Shown piece by piece: positions 54,072 to 62,255 of a DNA stretch of 64,000 bases (its first letter is position 1; each line of letters starts with the position of its first letter). The DNA is from Microbacterium proteolyticum (GTDB taxonomy: Bacteria > Actinomycetota > Actinomycetes > Actinomycetales > Microbacteriaceae). Position numbers and translations under genes: made by a program. The DNA is taken from positions 1,054,001-1,118,000 of the forward strand of contig NZ_JAUSZZ010000001.1 of assembly GCF_030818075.1 (NCBI RefSeq), given 5' to 3'. The notes beneath the pieces are model-generated. The model made no database searches and had not been told where the DNA came from. It saw nothing but the letters and a program-made list of their open reading frames with translations.

Positions 54072-54644
54072 GTGACCGACTACACGATCGGCTACATCGT
54101 CGGCAGCATCTCCAGCACCTCGATCAACCGTCGCCTCGCGAAGGCGCTCGAGAAGGTCGCCCCCGAGGGTGTCACCCTGAAGGAGATCCCGATCAAGGAC
54201 CTTCCCTTCTACTCGCCGGACCTCGACGGGAACTTCCCGCAGGTCGCCACCGACTTCAAGAAGGCGATCGAGGATGCCGACGGCGTCTTCATCGTGACCC
54301 CCGAGTACAGCCGCTCCATCCCGGGCGTCCTGAAGAACGCGCTCGACTGGTCGGCCCGCCCCTACGGCGAGGCGTCGTTCAATGACAAGCCCACCGCCGT
54401 CATCGGCACCTCGCAGGGCGGCATCGCCACCGCCGCCGGACAGCAGCACCTGCGGTCGGTTCTGCTGCACTACAACGCTCTCGTCCTCGGCCAGCCCGAG
54501 GGCTACATCCAGTCGACGCCCGGCCTGTTCGAGGAGGACGGCACGGTGACCGATGAGGGCACCGCCGCGTTCCTGCGCTCGATCATCGAGGCGCTCGTGA
54601 CGCTCATCTCGCGCACCGCGCCGGCCGAGGTCCCCGCGGCCTGA
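54072..54644 (+). CDS. NAD(P)H-dependent FMN reductase (quinone-reductase-like)
   Basis: The 190-residue flavodoxin-like protein has GYIVGSISSTSINRRLAKAL at the FMN-phosphate site and VFIVTPEYSRSIPGVLKNALDWSARP, the diagnostic PEY...LKNALDW motif of the NADPH-dependent FMN reductase family (ChrR/AzoR1-like). It reduces flavins, quinones, azo dyes or chromate. The GTG has AGAGAGGA upstream. A strong terminator follows. Confidence 0.9.
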   Translation: MTDYTIGYIVGSISSTSINRRLAKALEKVAPEGVTLKEIPIKDLPFYSPDLDGNFPQVATDFKKAIEDADGVFIVTPEYSRSIPGVLKNALDWSARPYGEASFNDKPTAVIGTSQGGIATAAGQQHLRSVLLHYNALVLGQPEGYIQSTPGLFEEDGTVTDEGTAAFLRSIIEALVTLISRTAPAEVPAA

Positions 54645-55076
54645 CGCCTCCTCGCGGCGGGGCCGGGGTCGGCCCCGGCCCCGCCGTTATTCGCTCAGCA
54701 ATCCTCCTCGCCCGTCGGCACGTTCTTCGCACGATCGAGCCCGAAGCTGCGAGCATCCGACCTTCCGGTGAGCCCGGACACGCGCTCCGCCCCTCGGCGG
54801 AGAGCGCCGCCATGGCATCTGCCGATGATCTCGCCCACGCGCTCTTCGATCGAGCGACGTCACACGGGCAGGCCGCCGCCCGGTGCGATGCCTCGATCGC
54901 CGTCGATCAGGTGCGGGCGAAGATCCGTGTTCCGGCATGGGATGCCGCGGTGTCCGTCAGAACGAGCATGATCGACGACGTGCGGGACGTCGCTCGCACT
55001 GACGCCTCGTTGTGCTCCGGTGACGCAGCGACGATGCGGACCGAGCTGGCCGCCCCGATGCGGTGGGCGAGGTGGG
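54645..55076. other. Mostly gene-free region after the FMN reductase
   Basis: After the terminator a plus-strand ORF from 54812 reads MASADDLAHALFDRATSHGQAAARC and continues to 55222, but it overlaps the sigma-factor gene and loses protein-like character. It is not called as a gene. Confidence 0.4.
54655..54691 (+). terminator. Rho-independent terminator of the FMN reductase
   Basis: CGGCGGGGCCGGGG (54655-54668) and CCCCGGCCCCGCCG (54673-54686) form a perfect 14-bp stem with loop TCGG, followed by TTATT. Confidence 0.85.
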
Positions 55077-56318
55077 TTAGAGAGGCAGTGCCTCGTACTT
55101 GCGTCGCAGGAGGGCCGCCTCGCGCTCGTTGCGTGTCAGCTCCGCTGCGGCCGACAGCTCCGCGCGCGCCTCGCGCGTCAGGCCCAGCCGCGACAGCAGC
55201 TCCCCCCGCACCGAGGGGATGAGATGCGAGCCTCGCAGCGCCCCGGTCGATGCCAGCGCGTCGACGAGAGCGAGCGCTTCGAGGGGACCGGATGCCATCG
55301 ACACGGCGACCGCGCGATTGAGTTCGACCACGGGGCTGGGGGCGATCCGGCCGAGCGTCTCGTACAGCAGCACGATCCGGTCCCAGTCGGTCGCTTCGAC
55401 ACTCGCGGCCCGTGCGTGACACAGGGCGATGGCCGCCTGCAGCTGGTAGGGCCCGCGCCCCTGGCCGAGGGCGTCGGCGCGGTCGAGCAGCGCCGCGCCG
55501 CGGGCGATCGCCGAGCGGTCCCAGCGACGACGGTCCTGGTCGGCGAGGAGCACGGCATCCCCGTGCGCATCCACGCGGGTGGCGAAGCGCGACGCCTGCA
55601 CTTCCATGAGCGCCGTCAGGCCCAGGGCCTCCGGTTCACGAGGGAGAAGGCGGTTGACGACGCGGCCCAGACGCACCGCCTCGTGCGCGAGCTCGGTGCG
55701 CAGCACCGCATCGCCGGCGCTCGCGGCGTACCCCTCCGTGAAGATCAGGTAGATCACGCTGAGCACGGCGCCGAGGCGTGCCGGCCACTCCGCGGGGTCG
55801 GGCACGGCGAAGGGCACGTGCGCGGCCGACAGTGCCTTCTTCGCCCGGACGATCCGCTGCTGCATGGTGGGCACCGGCACGAGGAAGAGACGCGCGATGG
55901 CATCGGTGTCGAGGCCGCTCACCACCTTCAGCGTCAGGGCCACCTGCGCCTCGCGCGCGAGCACCGGATGGCACGCGGCGAACACCAGACGCAGCACGTC
56001 GTCGTCGATCGGTTGCCACTCGGCATCCGAGATCTCCGTCAGATCCGCGCCGATCAGCCGGTACTTCTGACTCAGGTTCTGCTCGCGCCGCCACCCGTCG
56101 ATCGCCCGCCGCTTCGCGACCGCCGTCAGCCAGGCGCCCGGGTTGTGCGGCACGCCGTCGCGCGGCCACTGCACGAGGGCCTCGGCGACGGCATCCTGGG
56201 CCAGGTCCTCGGCGGTGGCGAGGTCGCCGACCACGCGCGCGAGCGTCGCGACGATCCGGGCGCCTTCGATGCGCCAGATCGCCGCGACGCGGCGCGAGAT
56301 GTCGGTGTCGGTGCTCAT
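55077..56318 (-). CDS. ECF42-type RNA polymerase sigma factor
   Basis: The 413-residue protein has sigma2 (DLATAEDLAQDAVAEALVQWP, NPGAWLTAVAKRRAIDGWRRE) and sigma4 (ALTLKVVSGLDTDAIARLFLVPVPTMQQRIVRAKKAL). A long C-terminal helical extension (~residues 190-413) follows, containing FTEGYAASAGD and tetratricopeptide-like repeats. This architecture, next to a YciI/DGPF protein, is that of group ECF42, which lacks a classical anti-sigma factor. It likely transcribes its own operon. The YciI gene lies 19 nt upstream. Confidence 0.9.
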   Translation of the reverse strand: MSTDTDISRRVAAIWRIEGARIVATLARVVGDLATAEDLAQDAVAEALVQWPRDGVPHNPGAWLTAVAKRRAIDGWRREQNLSQKYRLIGADLTEISDAEWQPIDDDVLRLVFAACHPVLAREAQVALTLKVVSGLDTDAIARLFLVPVPTMQQRIVRAKKALSAAHVPFAVPDPAEWPARLGAVLSVIYLIFTEGYAASAGDAVLRTELAHEAVRLGRVVNRLLPREPEALGLTALMEVQASRFATRVDAHGDAVLLADQDRRRWDRSAIARGAALLDRADALGQGRGPYQLQAAIALCHARAASVEATDWDRIVLLYETLGRIAPSPVVELNRAVAVSMASGPLEALALVDALASTGALRGSHLIPSVRGELLSRLGLTREARAELSAAAELTRNEREAALLRRKYEALPL

Positions 56319-56337
56319 CGCCGGGGGTGCGGCGGCT

Positions 56338-56763
56338 TCATCGCGAGGCCTGCTCCTCGCGCCAGCCCTCCTCCTTCTGGATGTACTCGTTGTCGGCGAA
56401 GGCCGCGAAATCGGTCTCGTCGGTCACGCGGCGCACCTCGAGTTTGTTGCCGGCGATGAGCGGCGCGCGCCGGGCCCACTCGACGGCCTCGTCGCGCGAG
56501 GAGACCTCGATGATCCAGAAGCCGTTGAACAGCTCGTGCGTCTCACCGTAGGGGCCGTCGGTGACGACGGGCGTCTCGCCGCCGAACTCCACCACGAACG
56601 CGGTGCTCAGGTCTTCCGACAGTCCCTCGCCGGCCACCAGCACGCCCGCGGTCATCATCGACTCGTTGTACGCGCCCATGTCGTTGATGATCTGTTTGAA
56701 GGGGATCTGCTTGTACGCCGCGTACGCCTCGTCGGTGCCGCGCATGATCAGCATGTACTTCAT
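56338..56763 (-). CDS. YciI/DGPF-domain protein
   Basis: The 141-residue protein starts MKYMLIMRGTDEAY. It carries the diagnostic TDGPYGET (68-75) and ends with a helix (FWIIEVSSRDEAVEWARRAP). The family has a ferredoxin-like fold with unknown chemistry. It is genetically linked to ECF42 sigma factors, as here. It heads the operon with the sigma factor and is preceded by an ECF-like promoter at 56830-56858. Confidence 0.92.
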   Translation of the reverse strand: MKYMLIMRGTDEAYAAYKQIPFKQIINDMGAYNESMMTAGVLVAGEGLSEDLSTAFVVEFGGETPVVTDGPYGETHELFNGFWIIEVSSRDEAVEWARRAPLIAGNKLEVRRVTDETDFAAFADNEYIQKEEGWREEQASR

Positions 56764-57804
56764 CGTGAACTCTTCTCGTGAGTGCTCGGTCGAGCGGTCG
56801 GAGGGGAGCGAATGCCTCCCCTTACTATCGCGTCGAACGGCGCCGGGCGGAATCGACAGGGTAGGGAGAAAATGTTTCGGGATGCCGCGGGTGGGCGCAC
56901 ATCGGCGTGGGCGGTGACGTTGCGCGTTGCTCGCAGATTCGCGCTCTCCTCGCAGAATCGGCCCGGATTATTGCGAGGAACGGGCGCTGGTGCGAGGAAC
57001 GGGCGCTGGTGCGAGGAAGGGTGGGCGCGCGGCCCGGAGGACGCGGGCGATCTGACGCGCCACGGGGCCGGCTCCGCGGCACGCTAAGCGCTTCGGCTCC
57101 GCGGTGCGTCGGGCGTGCGAGGAGTGGCTCGTGGGTCGTTGCTCGCAGATGCGCGTGCATCTCGCAGAATCGGCCCGGATTGCTGCGAGGAACGGGCGCT
57201 GAGGCGAGGAACGGTGGGCGCGCGGGGCGACGGACGCGGGCGATCTGACGCACCACGGGGCCGGGTCCGCGGTACGTCGGGCGCTTCGGCTTCGGATCCG
57301 CGGTGCGTCGGGGTGCCTCGGTCCCGGGCCTGCGGTGCGTCGGGGTGCCTCGGTCCCGGGCCTGCGGTGCGTCGGGCGTGCGGGGAGTGGCTCGGTGCTC
57401 GCAGATGCGCGTTCATCTCGCAGGATCGGCCCGGATTGCTGCGAGGAACGGGCGCTGGTGCGAGGAAGGGTGGGCGCGCGGGGCGACGGACGCGGGCGAT
57501 CTGACGCACCACGGGGCCGGCTCCGCGGCGCGCTAAGCGCTTCGGCTCCGCGGTGCGTCGGGCGTGCGAGGAGTGGCTCGTGGGTCGTTGCTCGCAGATG
57601 CGCGTTCATCTCGCAGAATCGGCCCGGATTGCTGCGAGGAACGGGCGCTGGTGCGAGGAGCGGCGGGCGCGCGGGGCCGAGACCGCCGGGCTGATACGGA
57701 CGACTCGGCGCCGCTTTCACTGCCCGGGTCTCGGTCCGCGGCGCACGCGTTCGCCGAAGACCCCACGAGGGGCGGAACGACTCCGGATGCCGTCGGCTCG
57801 GCGG
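56764..57804. repeat. Gene-free region with large tandem repeats
   Basis: No gene is credible. From 56929 to about 57680 a complex unit is repeated four times, with starts at GCTCGCAGAT 56929, 57141, 57397 and 57590 (spacings 212, 256 and 193 bp). Each unit contains CTCGCAG...CTGCGAG hairpins around AATCGGCCCGGATTG, then GGGCGATCTGACGC and CTCCGCGGTGCGTCGGGCG. The third is enlarged by an internal ~32-bp duplication (about 57308-57370). Confidence 0.8.
56830..56858 (-). promoter_or_regulatory. ECF-type promoter of the yciI-sigma operon
   Basis: On the minus strand TGTCGA (56858-56853) and CGACGC (56835-56830) are separated by 17 bp, the two-box layout of ECF promoters. TGTCGA resembles the -35 reported for ECF42, implying autoregulation. 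Confidence 0.6.
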
Positions 57805-58650
57805 TCAGCCGAAGATCATCGGCAGGTCGTCATCGTCGTCGGCGCCCGACAGGTCGAGGTCGGCGACCACGGGGACGTGGTCGCTGGGCACCTCGCCCTT
57901 GCGCTCGTTGCGGTGGATCTCGGCGCCGTGCACCGCGTCGGCGAAGGCGCGCGACCCGAGGATGAAGTCGATGCGCAGCCCCTCGTTGCGGGGGAAGCGC
58001 AGCTGCTTGTAGTCCCAGTAGGTGTAGCCGGTGGGGATGAGGGGGCGCACCACGTCGGTGAGCCCGGCCGTCTCGAACGCCGCGAAGGCCGCACGTTCGG
58101 GCGGGGAGACGTGGGTGGTCGCGCCCTCGACGACCGTGGGGTCGCCGTTGTCGTCGTCGGTCGGGGCGATGTTGAAGTCACCCGTGAGGGCCAACGGGAG
58201 GTCGGGGTTCTTCGCGAGGGTGTCGGCGGTGTACTGGCGGAGCTTGTCGAGCCAGTCGAGCTTGTACACGTAGTGCGGGTCGTCGAGTCCGCGCCCGTTC
58301 GGGACGTAGAGGCTCCACACCTTCACCCCGCCGATGGTCGCGCCGATTGCGCGGGCCTCCTTCGGCAGGTCGGGTCCCTCCTTGCCCTTCTCGAAGCCGG
58401 GCATGCCGGGGAAGCCGATCTCGACGTCTTCGATGGGCTCACGGCTGGCGATCGCGACGCCGTTCCACTGGTTCAGGCCGTGCGCGGCGACGTGATACCC
58501 GGCCTCTTCGAACGCGGCGTACGGGAACTGCTCCGTCTTGCATTTGATCTCCTGCATCGCCAGCACGTCGATGTGCTCGCGCACGCAGAACTCGACGGTG
58601 CGGGTGACGCGGGCACGGATGGAGTTGACGTTCCAGGTGGCCAGGCGCAT
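57805..58650 (-). CDS. xthA: Exodeoxyribonuclease III
   Basis: The 281-residue endonuclease/exonuclease/phosphatase-fold enzyme has MRLATWNVNSIRAR (Asn7), LAMQEIKC (metal-binding Glu34), LTGDFNIAP, and PSDHVPVVADL with the catalytic Asp-His pair. It removes 3' blocks and cleaves abasic sites in base-excision repair. The ATG at 58650 is chosen because TAGGCT lies 7 nt upstream (leaderless). Length is typical. Confidence 0.95.
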   Translation of the reverse strand: MRLATWNVNSIRARVTRTVEFCVREHIDVLAMQEIKCKTEQFPYAAFEEAGYHVAAHGLNQWNGVAIASREPIEDVEIGFPGMPGFEKGKEGPDLPKEARAIGATIGGVKVWSLYVPNGRGLDDPHYVYKLDWLDKLRQYTADTLAKNPDLPLALTGDFNIAPTDDDNGDPTVVEGATTHVSPPERAAFAAFETAGLTDVVRPLIPTGYTYWDYKQLRFPRNEGLRIDFILGSRAFADAVHGAEIHRNERKGEVPSDHVPVVADLDLSGADDDDDLPMIFG

Positions 58651-58657
58651 GGCATCC

Positions 58658-58679
58658 AGCCTACTTTCGCGCTCTGACA
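58658..58679 (-). promoter_or_regulatory. TGTCAG-N10-TAGGCT promoter of xthA
   Basis: On the minus strand TGTCAG (58679-58674) precedes TAGGCT (58663-58658) by 10 nt, 7 nt before the start codon. Confidence 0.4.
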
Positions 58680-58696
58680 TCGCTGCGCGGTTGCCG

Positions 58697-59914
58697 TCAC
58701 CCCGCCGTCGCCGTGATCGCGAACCCGATCGCTGTCGTGATGAGGATGAGCGCAGCCATTGCATAGCCGATTCGGTGACCTTCCGCGCGTTCACGCACGA
58801 GCGCTGCGACGACGGTGAGACAGGCCCACGATGCGGCCAGCAGAGCGAACGTGAGGGCGGCGATCGGCCGCGCGGAAGACGGCCACATTGCGGCGGAGAT
58901 CGCGCCGAGAGGCACGAACAGGAGCGCTGCACACCACCAGCGGAAACGCGGCGGAAGATCGGGCGGGAAACTCGCAGCGGGAGTGAGGGGCGCAGCGCCT
59001 GCACGACGGAGGACGTCGGCCACGTCGCCCCGCTCGGACTTCTCCGTCCAGGTCGACGAGAGATCCATCAGACGGGTGAGTGGATCTCTGCCCGGCTTGC
59101 GCAGGAGCACCGTCGCGAAGGCGTCGCGCTCTTCCGGCGTCGTCAATCCTGCGATCGTGCAGCCCCAACGTCCGGCGTCGACGGGTCTGCCGCGACGGCG
59201 CGCGTCCTCGACGAGTGCCGTGCGGGCAACCGGGTCGTCGGTGGTCCTGGCGAGCGACCGCAGCATCACCCGCCCTTCCGGTGGACGCTCGACGAGGAGT
59301 TCGAGGGCTCGTCGCTGGGCGAACTCCGCGTCGGCGGCTCGTGCATCTTCGGAGGCTGTTCGCCCCGTGAAGAGCAGGATGAGCACCCCTAGAAACCCTA
59401 CGGCCCCCGAGATGACGAGGATGCTGAACGAGTCCTCGAGCGACTCGCCGACGAGACTGCGCCACAGAGTGACGACGGAGGCGCACGACGCCATGAGGGT
59501 GCCGGTCGCGACCAGAAGACCCCCGCCGCACCCGACCGGGAAGGACCGGCCGCCGTCCCGCGGCCCTTTCGCGGTGTGCGCCGGGGCGACGAGGTCGACG
59601 ACTTCCGGTGGAACGGGGTCGTTCCACCGGATTCCGAGGTACCGGCGGACGAAGGTCCCCCCGTCCGCGTGGCTGAGCAAGCATCGACGCAGCCTCGTGA
59701 TCTCGTGCGGTTGCGCCCACCCGGGGAAGACGATGCCCCAACGTCCGGCCTGCGCGGGGTCGCCGAGGAGCCGGTAGTGCTCCGCGAGCGCTCGGCGGAG
59801 TCCGGGGTGGGCGGCCGCGCGCCACTTCGCTTTCTCCCGCGCGGCGCGCGTGTCTTCGGGAGTGCCAGCGCCGGCGAGCCGCTCGATCAGCGCGTCGAGC
59901 CTCTTCTTTCTCAC
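58697..59914 (-). CDS. Hypothetical membrane protein
   Basis: The 405-residue protein has a basic helical N-terminal region (KKRLDALIERLAGAGTPEDTRAAREKAKWRAA) and two motifs of similar type (PAQAGRWGIVFPGWAQPHE and VDAGRWGCTIAGLTTPEE), suggesting an internal duplication. Two central helices (GGLLVATGTLMASCASVVT, FSILVISGAVGFLGVLILLF) and two to three at the C-terminus follow. No enzymatic motif. The GTG start is at the first plausible codon after an open but poorly protein-like stretch. Function unknown. Confidence 0.7.
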   Translation of the reverse strand: MRKKRLDALIERLAGAGTPEDTRAAREKAKWRAAAHPGLRRALAEHYRLLGDPAQAGRWGIVFPGWAQPHEITRLRRCLLSHADGGTFVRRYLGIRWNDPVPPEVVDLVAPAHTAKGPRDGGRSFPVGCGGGLLVATGTLMASCASVVTLWRSLVGESLEDSFSILVISGAVGFLGVLILLFTGRTASEDARAADAEFAQRRALELLVERPPEGRVMLRSLARTTDDPVARTALVEDARRRGRPVDAGRWGCTIAGLTTPEERDAFATVLLRKPGRDPLTRLMDLSSTWTEKSERGDVADVLRRAGAAPLTPAASFPPDLPPRFRWWCAALLFVPLGAISAAMWPSSARPIAALTFALLAASWACLTVVAALVRERAEGHRIGYAMAALILITTAIGFAITATAG

Positions 59915-59958
59915 CGGCTGAGTATCTCGCGCCGCCGTGTGCGCCCCGCCCGCCGCAA

Positions 59959-59964
59959 TAGACT
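59959..59964 (+). promoter_or_regulatory. -10 box of a leaderless promoter (pyrE)
   Basis: TAGACT ends 7 nt before the GTG at 59972, with no ribosome-binding site. Confidence 0.5.
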
Positions 59965-59971
59965 CGACGCC

Positions 59972-60550
59972 GTGACCGCTGCCTCCACGCCCGAGCTCGA
60001 AGCCGACCGCCAGGCCCTCATCGGCCTCATCTCCGACGAGGCGGTGTTCCACGGCGACTTCACGCTCTCGAGCGGCAAGAAGGCGACGTACTACGTCGAC
60101 ATGCGCAAGCTCACGCTCGACCACCGCGCAGCTCCCGCGATCGGGCGTCTGGTGCTCGACCTGGTGAAAGACCTCGACGGCGTCGTCGCCGTCGGTGGCT
60201 TGACCCTCGGCGCCGACCCGATCGCCAACGCCGTCATGCACGAGTCGGTGCATGCCGGTCGCCCGCTCGACGCGTTCGTCGTGCGCAAGGAACCGAAGGA
60301 CCACGGCCGCGGCCGTCAGATCGAGGGCGCCGACGTCGCGGGCAAGCGCGTGGTGGTGGTCGAAGACACCTCGACCACCGGCCAGTCGGCGCTCAAGGCC
60401 GTCGAGGCCCTGCGCCGTGAGGGCGCCGAGGTCGTCGCCGTGGCGGTGATCGTCGACCGCAAGACCGGCGCGCAGGCCGCGATCGAGGCCGAGGGCCTGC
60501 AGTGGCTGGCATCCATCGACCTCGACGACTTGGGGCTGCAGCCGCAGTAG
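59972..60550 (+). CDS. pyrE: Orotate phosphoribosyltransferase
   Basis: The 192-residue type I phosphoribosyltransferase has FTLSSGKKATYYVDMRKLTL at the orotate end, the flexible loop VRKEPKDHGRGRQIEG with catalytic Lys residues, and the PRPP motif VVVVEDTSTTGQS (127-139). It converts orotate and PRPP to OMP in UMP synthesis. The GTG start is supported by TAGACT 7 nt upstream. Confidence 0.95.
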   Translation: MTAASTPELEADRQALIGLISDEAVFHGDFTLSSGKKATYYVDMRKLTLDHRAAPAIGRLVLDLVKDLDGVVAVGGLTLGADPIANAVMHESVHAGRPLDAFVVRKEPKDHGRGRQIEGADVAGKRVVVVEDTSTTGQSALKAVEALRREGAEVVAVAVIVDRKTGAQAAIEAEGLQWLASIDLDDLGLQPQ

Positions 60551-60612
60551 GCGCGTCGGCGCCGGCGCCCCTCACCAGGGCGGCCCGCGGCGAGCTCGGT
60601 CCACCTACCCGG

Positions 60613-60697
60613 CGTCACGGGAACAGGGCGTGCGACGAGGACAGGGCGCTCAGCGGCGGATTGCCCTGTTCTGGTGGCATCGCCTGTTCTCGTGACG
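60613..60697. repeat. Compound inverted repeat after pyrE
   Basis: CGTCACGGGAACAGG (60613-60627) pairs with CCTGTTCTCGTGACG (60683-60697) with one mismatch. GAACAGGGC (60621-60629) can alternatively pair with GCCCTGTTC (60663-60671). The rest of 60551-60796 shows no gene. Confidence 0.6.
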
Positions 60698-60796
60698 TGG
60701 CGGTGAGCAGCGGATGCCGGGCGTCTCTCACGCGCGACGGCCGCCTTCTCGTGACGAACTGTCGTCGGCCCGGGTCGCGCACTCCCGCCGCGAGCG

Positions 60797-60949
60797 TCAG
60801 CGCGGCTCGTCGTCGCCCGGTCCCGGCCCGTCGAACGGGTCACGGCCGCCGCCGCCCCGGCGGGATCGCCGCCACTGCACGATGAACGCCACGAGCGTGC
60901 CGGCCGTGATGAAGAAGGCCGTGATCAGCCAGAGCGTGCGGTCGTCCAT
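60797..60949 (-). CDS. Small single-pass membrane protein (50 aa)
   Basis: MDDRTLWLITAFFITAGTLV begins a 50-residue protein with one membrane helix (residues ~5-25), a basic stretch (WRRSRRGGGGR) and an acidic end (DDEPR). GAGGAGGA lies 5 nt before the ATG. It starts 18 nt after the HAD phosphatase stop on the same strand, so it is probably co-transcribed. Function unknown; below the length cut-off of many gene finders. Confidence 0.65.
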   Translation of the reverse strand: MDDRTLWLITAFFITAGTLVAFIVQWRRSRRGGGGRDPFDGPGPGDDEPR

Positions 60950-60967
60950 GTCGTCCTCCTCGGAGGC

Positions 60968-61798
60968 TCAGAGCCCCGCTTCGAGTCCTTCCTCGCCATC
61001 GGCGAGTTCGGTCTCGATGGGCTCCTCGCGCACGAGTTCTGCCACCGACCCCAGGATCTCGTCGGGGCGGAAGGGGTAGCGCTCGATCTCGCGCTGGTCG
61101 CTGATGCCGGTGAGCACGAGGACCGTGTGCAGGCCCGCCTCGATGCCCGCGACGATGTCGGTGTCCATGCGGTCGCCGATCATGCCGGTGTTCTCGCTGT
61201 GCGCGCCGATGCGGTTGAGCGCCGACCGGAACATCATCGGGTTCGGCTTGCCGACGATGTACGGCTCCTTGCCGGTCGCCTTCGTGATCAGCGCGGCGAT
61301 GGCGCCGGTCGCGGGCAGCACGCCTTCGGTCGAGGGGCCCGTGGCATCCGGGTTGGTGGCGATGAAGCGTGCGCCGCCGCGGATGAAGCGGATGGCCTTG
61401 GTGATGGCCTCGAACGAGTAGTTGCGCGTCTCGCCCACGACGACGTAGTCGGGGGCGGTCTCGGTCATGATGAACCCGGCCTCGTGCAGAGCCGTCGTCA
61501 GCCCCGCCTCGCCGATCACGAACGCGGAGCCGCCGGGCATCTGCGACTTCAGGAAGTCGGCGGTCGCCAGCGCCGAGGTCCAGATGGAGGCCTCCGGCAC
61601 GACGAGACCCGAGGCGCGGAGTCGGGCGCTGAGATCGCGCGGGGTGAAGATCGAGTTGTTGGTGAGGACGAGGAACGGCGTGCCCTCGGCCCGCCACTGC
61701 GCGAGGAGTTCGGACGCCCCCGCGATCGGTGTGTTCTCGTGTACGAGAACGCCGTCCATGTCGGTGAGCCAGCACTCGATGTCGCCACGGGTCCGCAT
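60968..61798 (-). CDS. HAD-IIA family hydrolase (NagD-like phosphatase)
   Basis: The 276-residue enzyme has HAD motif I WLTDMDGVLVHE (Asp13, Asp15), motif II LTNNSIF, a C2 cap in the middle, and motif III/IV in GKPNPMMFRSAL and MIGDRMDTDIVAGIEAGL. It dephosphorylates small phosphorylated metabolites. NagD-type specificity (UMP, sugar phosphates) is only a guess. TAGGCT 6 nt before the ATG predicts a leaderless mRNA. Confidence 0.9.
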   Translation of the reverse strand: MRTRGDIECWLTDMDGVLVHENTPIAGASELLAQWRAEGTPFLVLTNNSIFTPRDLSARLRASGLVVPEASIWTSALATADFLKSQMPGGSAFVIGEAGLTTALHEAGFIMTETAPDYVVVGETRNYSFEAITKAIRFIRGGARFIATNPDATGPSTEGVLPATGAIAALITKATGKEPYIVGKPNPMMFRSALNRIGAHSENTGMIGDRMDTDIVAGIEAGLHTVLVLTGISDQREIERYPFRPDEILGSVAELVREEPIETELADGEEGLEAGL

Positions 61799-61804
61799 GA
61801 GGTC

Positions 61805-61826
61805 AGCCTAACCCGGGCGTCCGACA
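61805..61826 (-). promoter_or_regulatory. TGTCGG-N10-TAGGCT promoter of the HAD gene
   Basis: On the minus strand TGTCGG (61826-61821) precedes TAGGCT (61810-61805) by 10 nt. The start codon lies 6 nt further. Confidence 0.5.
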
Positions 61827-61893
61827 CCGCACGTGGTGGAAATGCGCGGGCGGGCCCGACCGAGGTCGCGACCCGCCCGTTTGCGGCGCGGAC

Positions 61894-62064
61894 TTACTTG
61901 AACGAGTCCTTGACGTTCTCGCCGGCCTTCTTGGCATCCGCCTTCGCCTGCTCGGCCTTGCCCTCGGCGACGAGCTTGTCGTTGTCGGTGGCGTTGCCGA
62001 TGGCTTCCTTCGCCTTGCCCACGATGTCCTGAGCGGCGTTCTTGATCTTGTCGTCCAGACCCAT
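61894..62064 (-). CDS. CsbD-family stress protein
   Basis: The 56-residue protein, MGLDDKIKNAAQDIVGKAKEA..., is a hydrophilic Lys/Ala/Asp-rich helix typical of CsbD-like general-stress proteins, short even for the family. AAAAGGAG lies upstream of the ATG at 62064. Longer in-frame starts lack a ribosome-binding site. Its molecular role is unknown. Confidence 0.85.
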   Translation of the reverse strand: MGLDDKIKNAAQDIVGKAKEAIGNATDNDKLVAEGKAEQAKADAKKAGENVKDSFK

Positions 62065-62243
62065 GATGTGACTCCTTTTCGAGTGTTCGGCGTCGGCGGC
62101 GACCCATCTCGTCGCGACGGAGCGTGTGCTCACCAGGGAGACGGAGGAGACGGATGATTCGTCACGCGATGGTCGGGAAAAGTTTTCCCGACGGCGATAT
62201 GCCGGAGAAGGAATGAACCCGTGACGGCGGCCGGTGTTCTCGT

Positions 62244-62249
62244 TAGGGT
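62244..62249 (+). promoter_or_regulatory. -10 box of a leaderless promoter (SDR gene)
   Basis: TAGGGT ends 6 nt before the GTG at 62256. GTGACG lies 17 nt upstream of it as a possible -35. Confidence 0.5.
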
Positions 62250-62255
62250 CGGAGA

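Noticed and set aside
54812..55222. Plus-strand ORF of 136 codons after the FMN reductase
   Set aside because: The first 65 residues look plausible, but it overlaps the sigma-factor gene and ends in Ala/Pro/Arg-rich shadow sequence. There is no ribosome-binding site or family resemblance.
56929..57680. CRISPR array
   Set aside because: Repeats are 190-256 bp with irregular spacing and no unique spacers.
56782..57720. Several overlapping ORFs on both strands between yciI and xthA
   Set aside because: They arise from GC-rich tandem repeats. All are Arg/Gly/Ala-rich, overlap one another and share no protein-like features.
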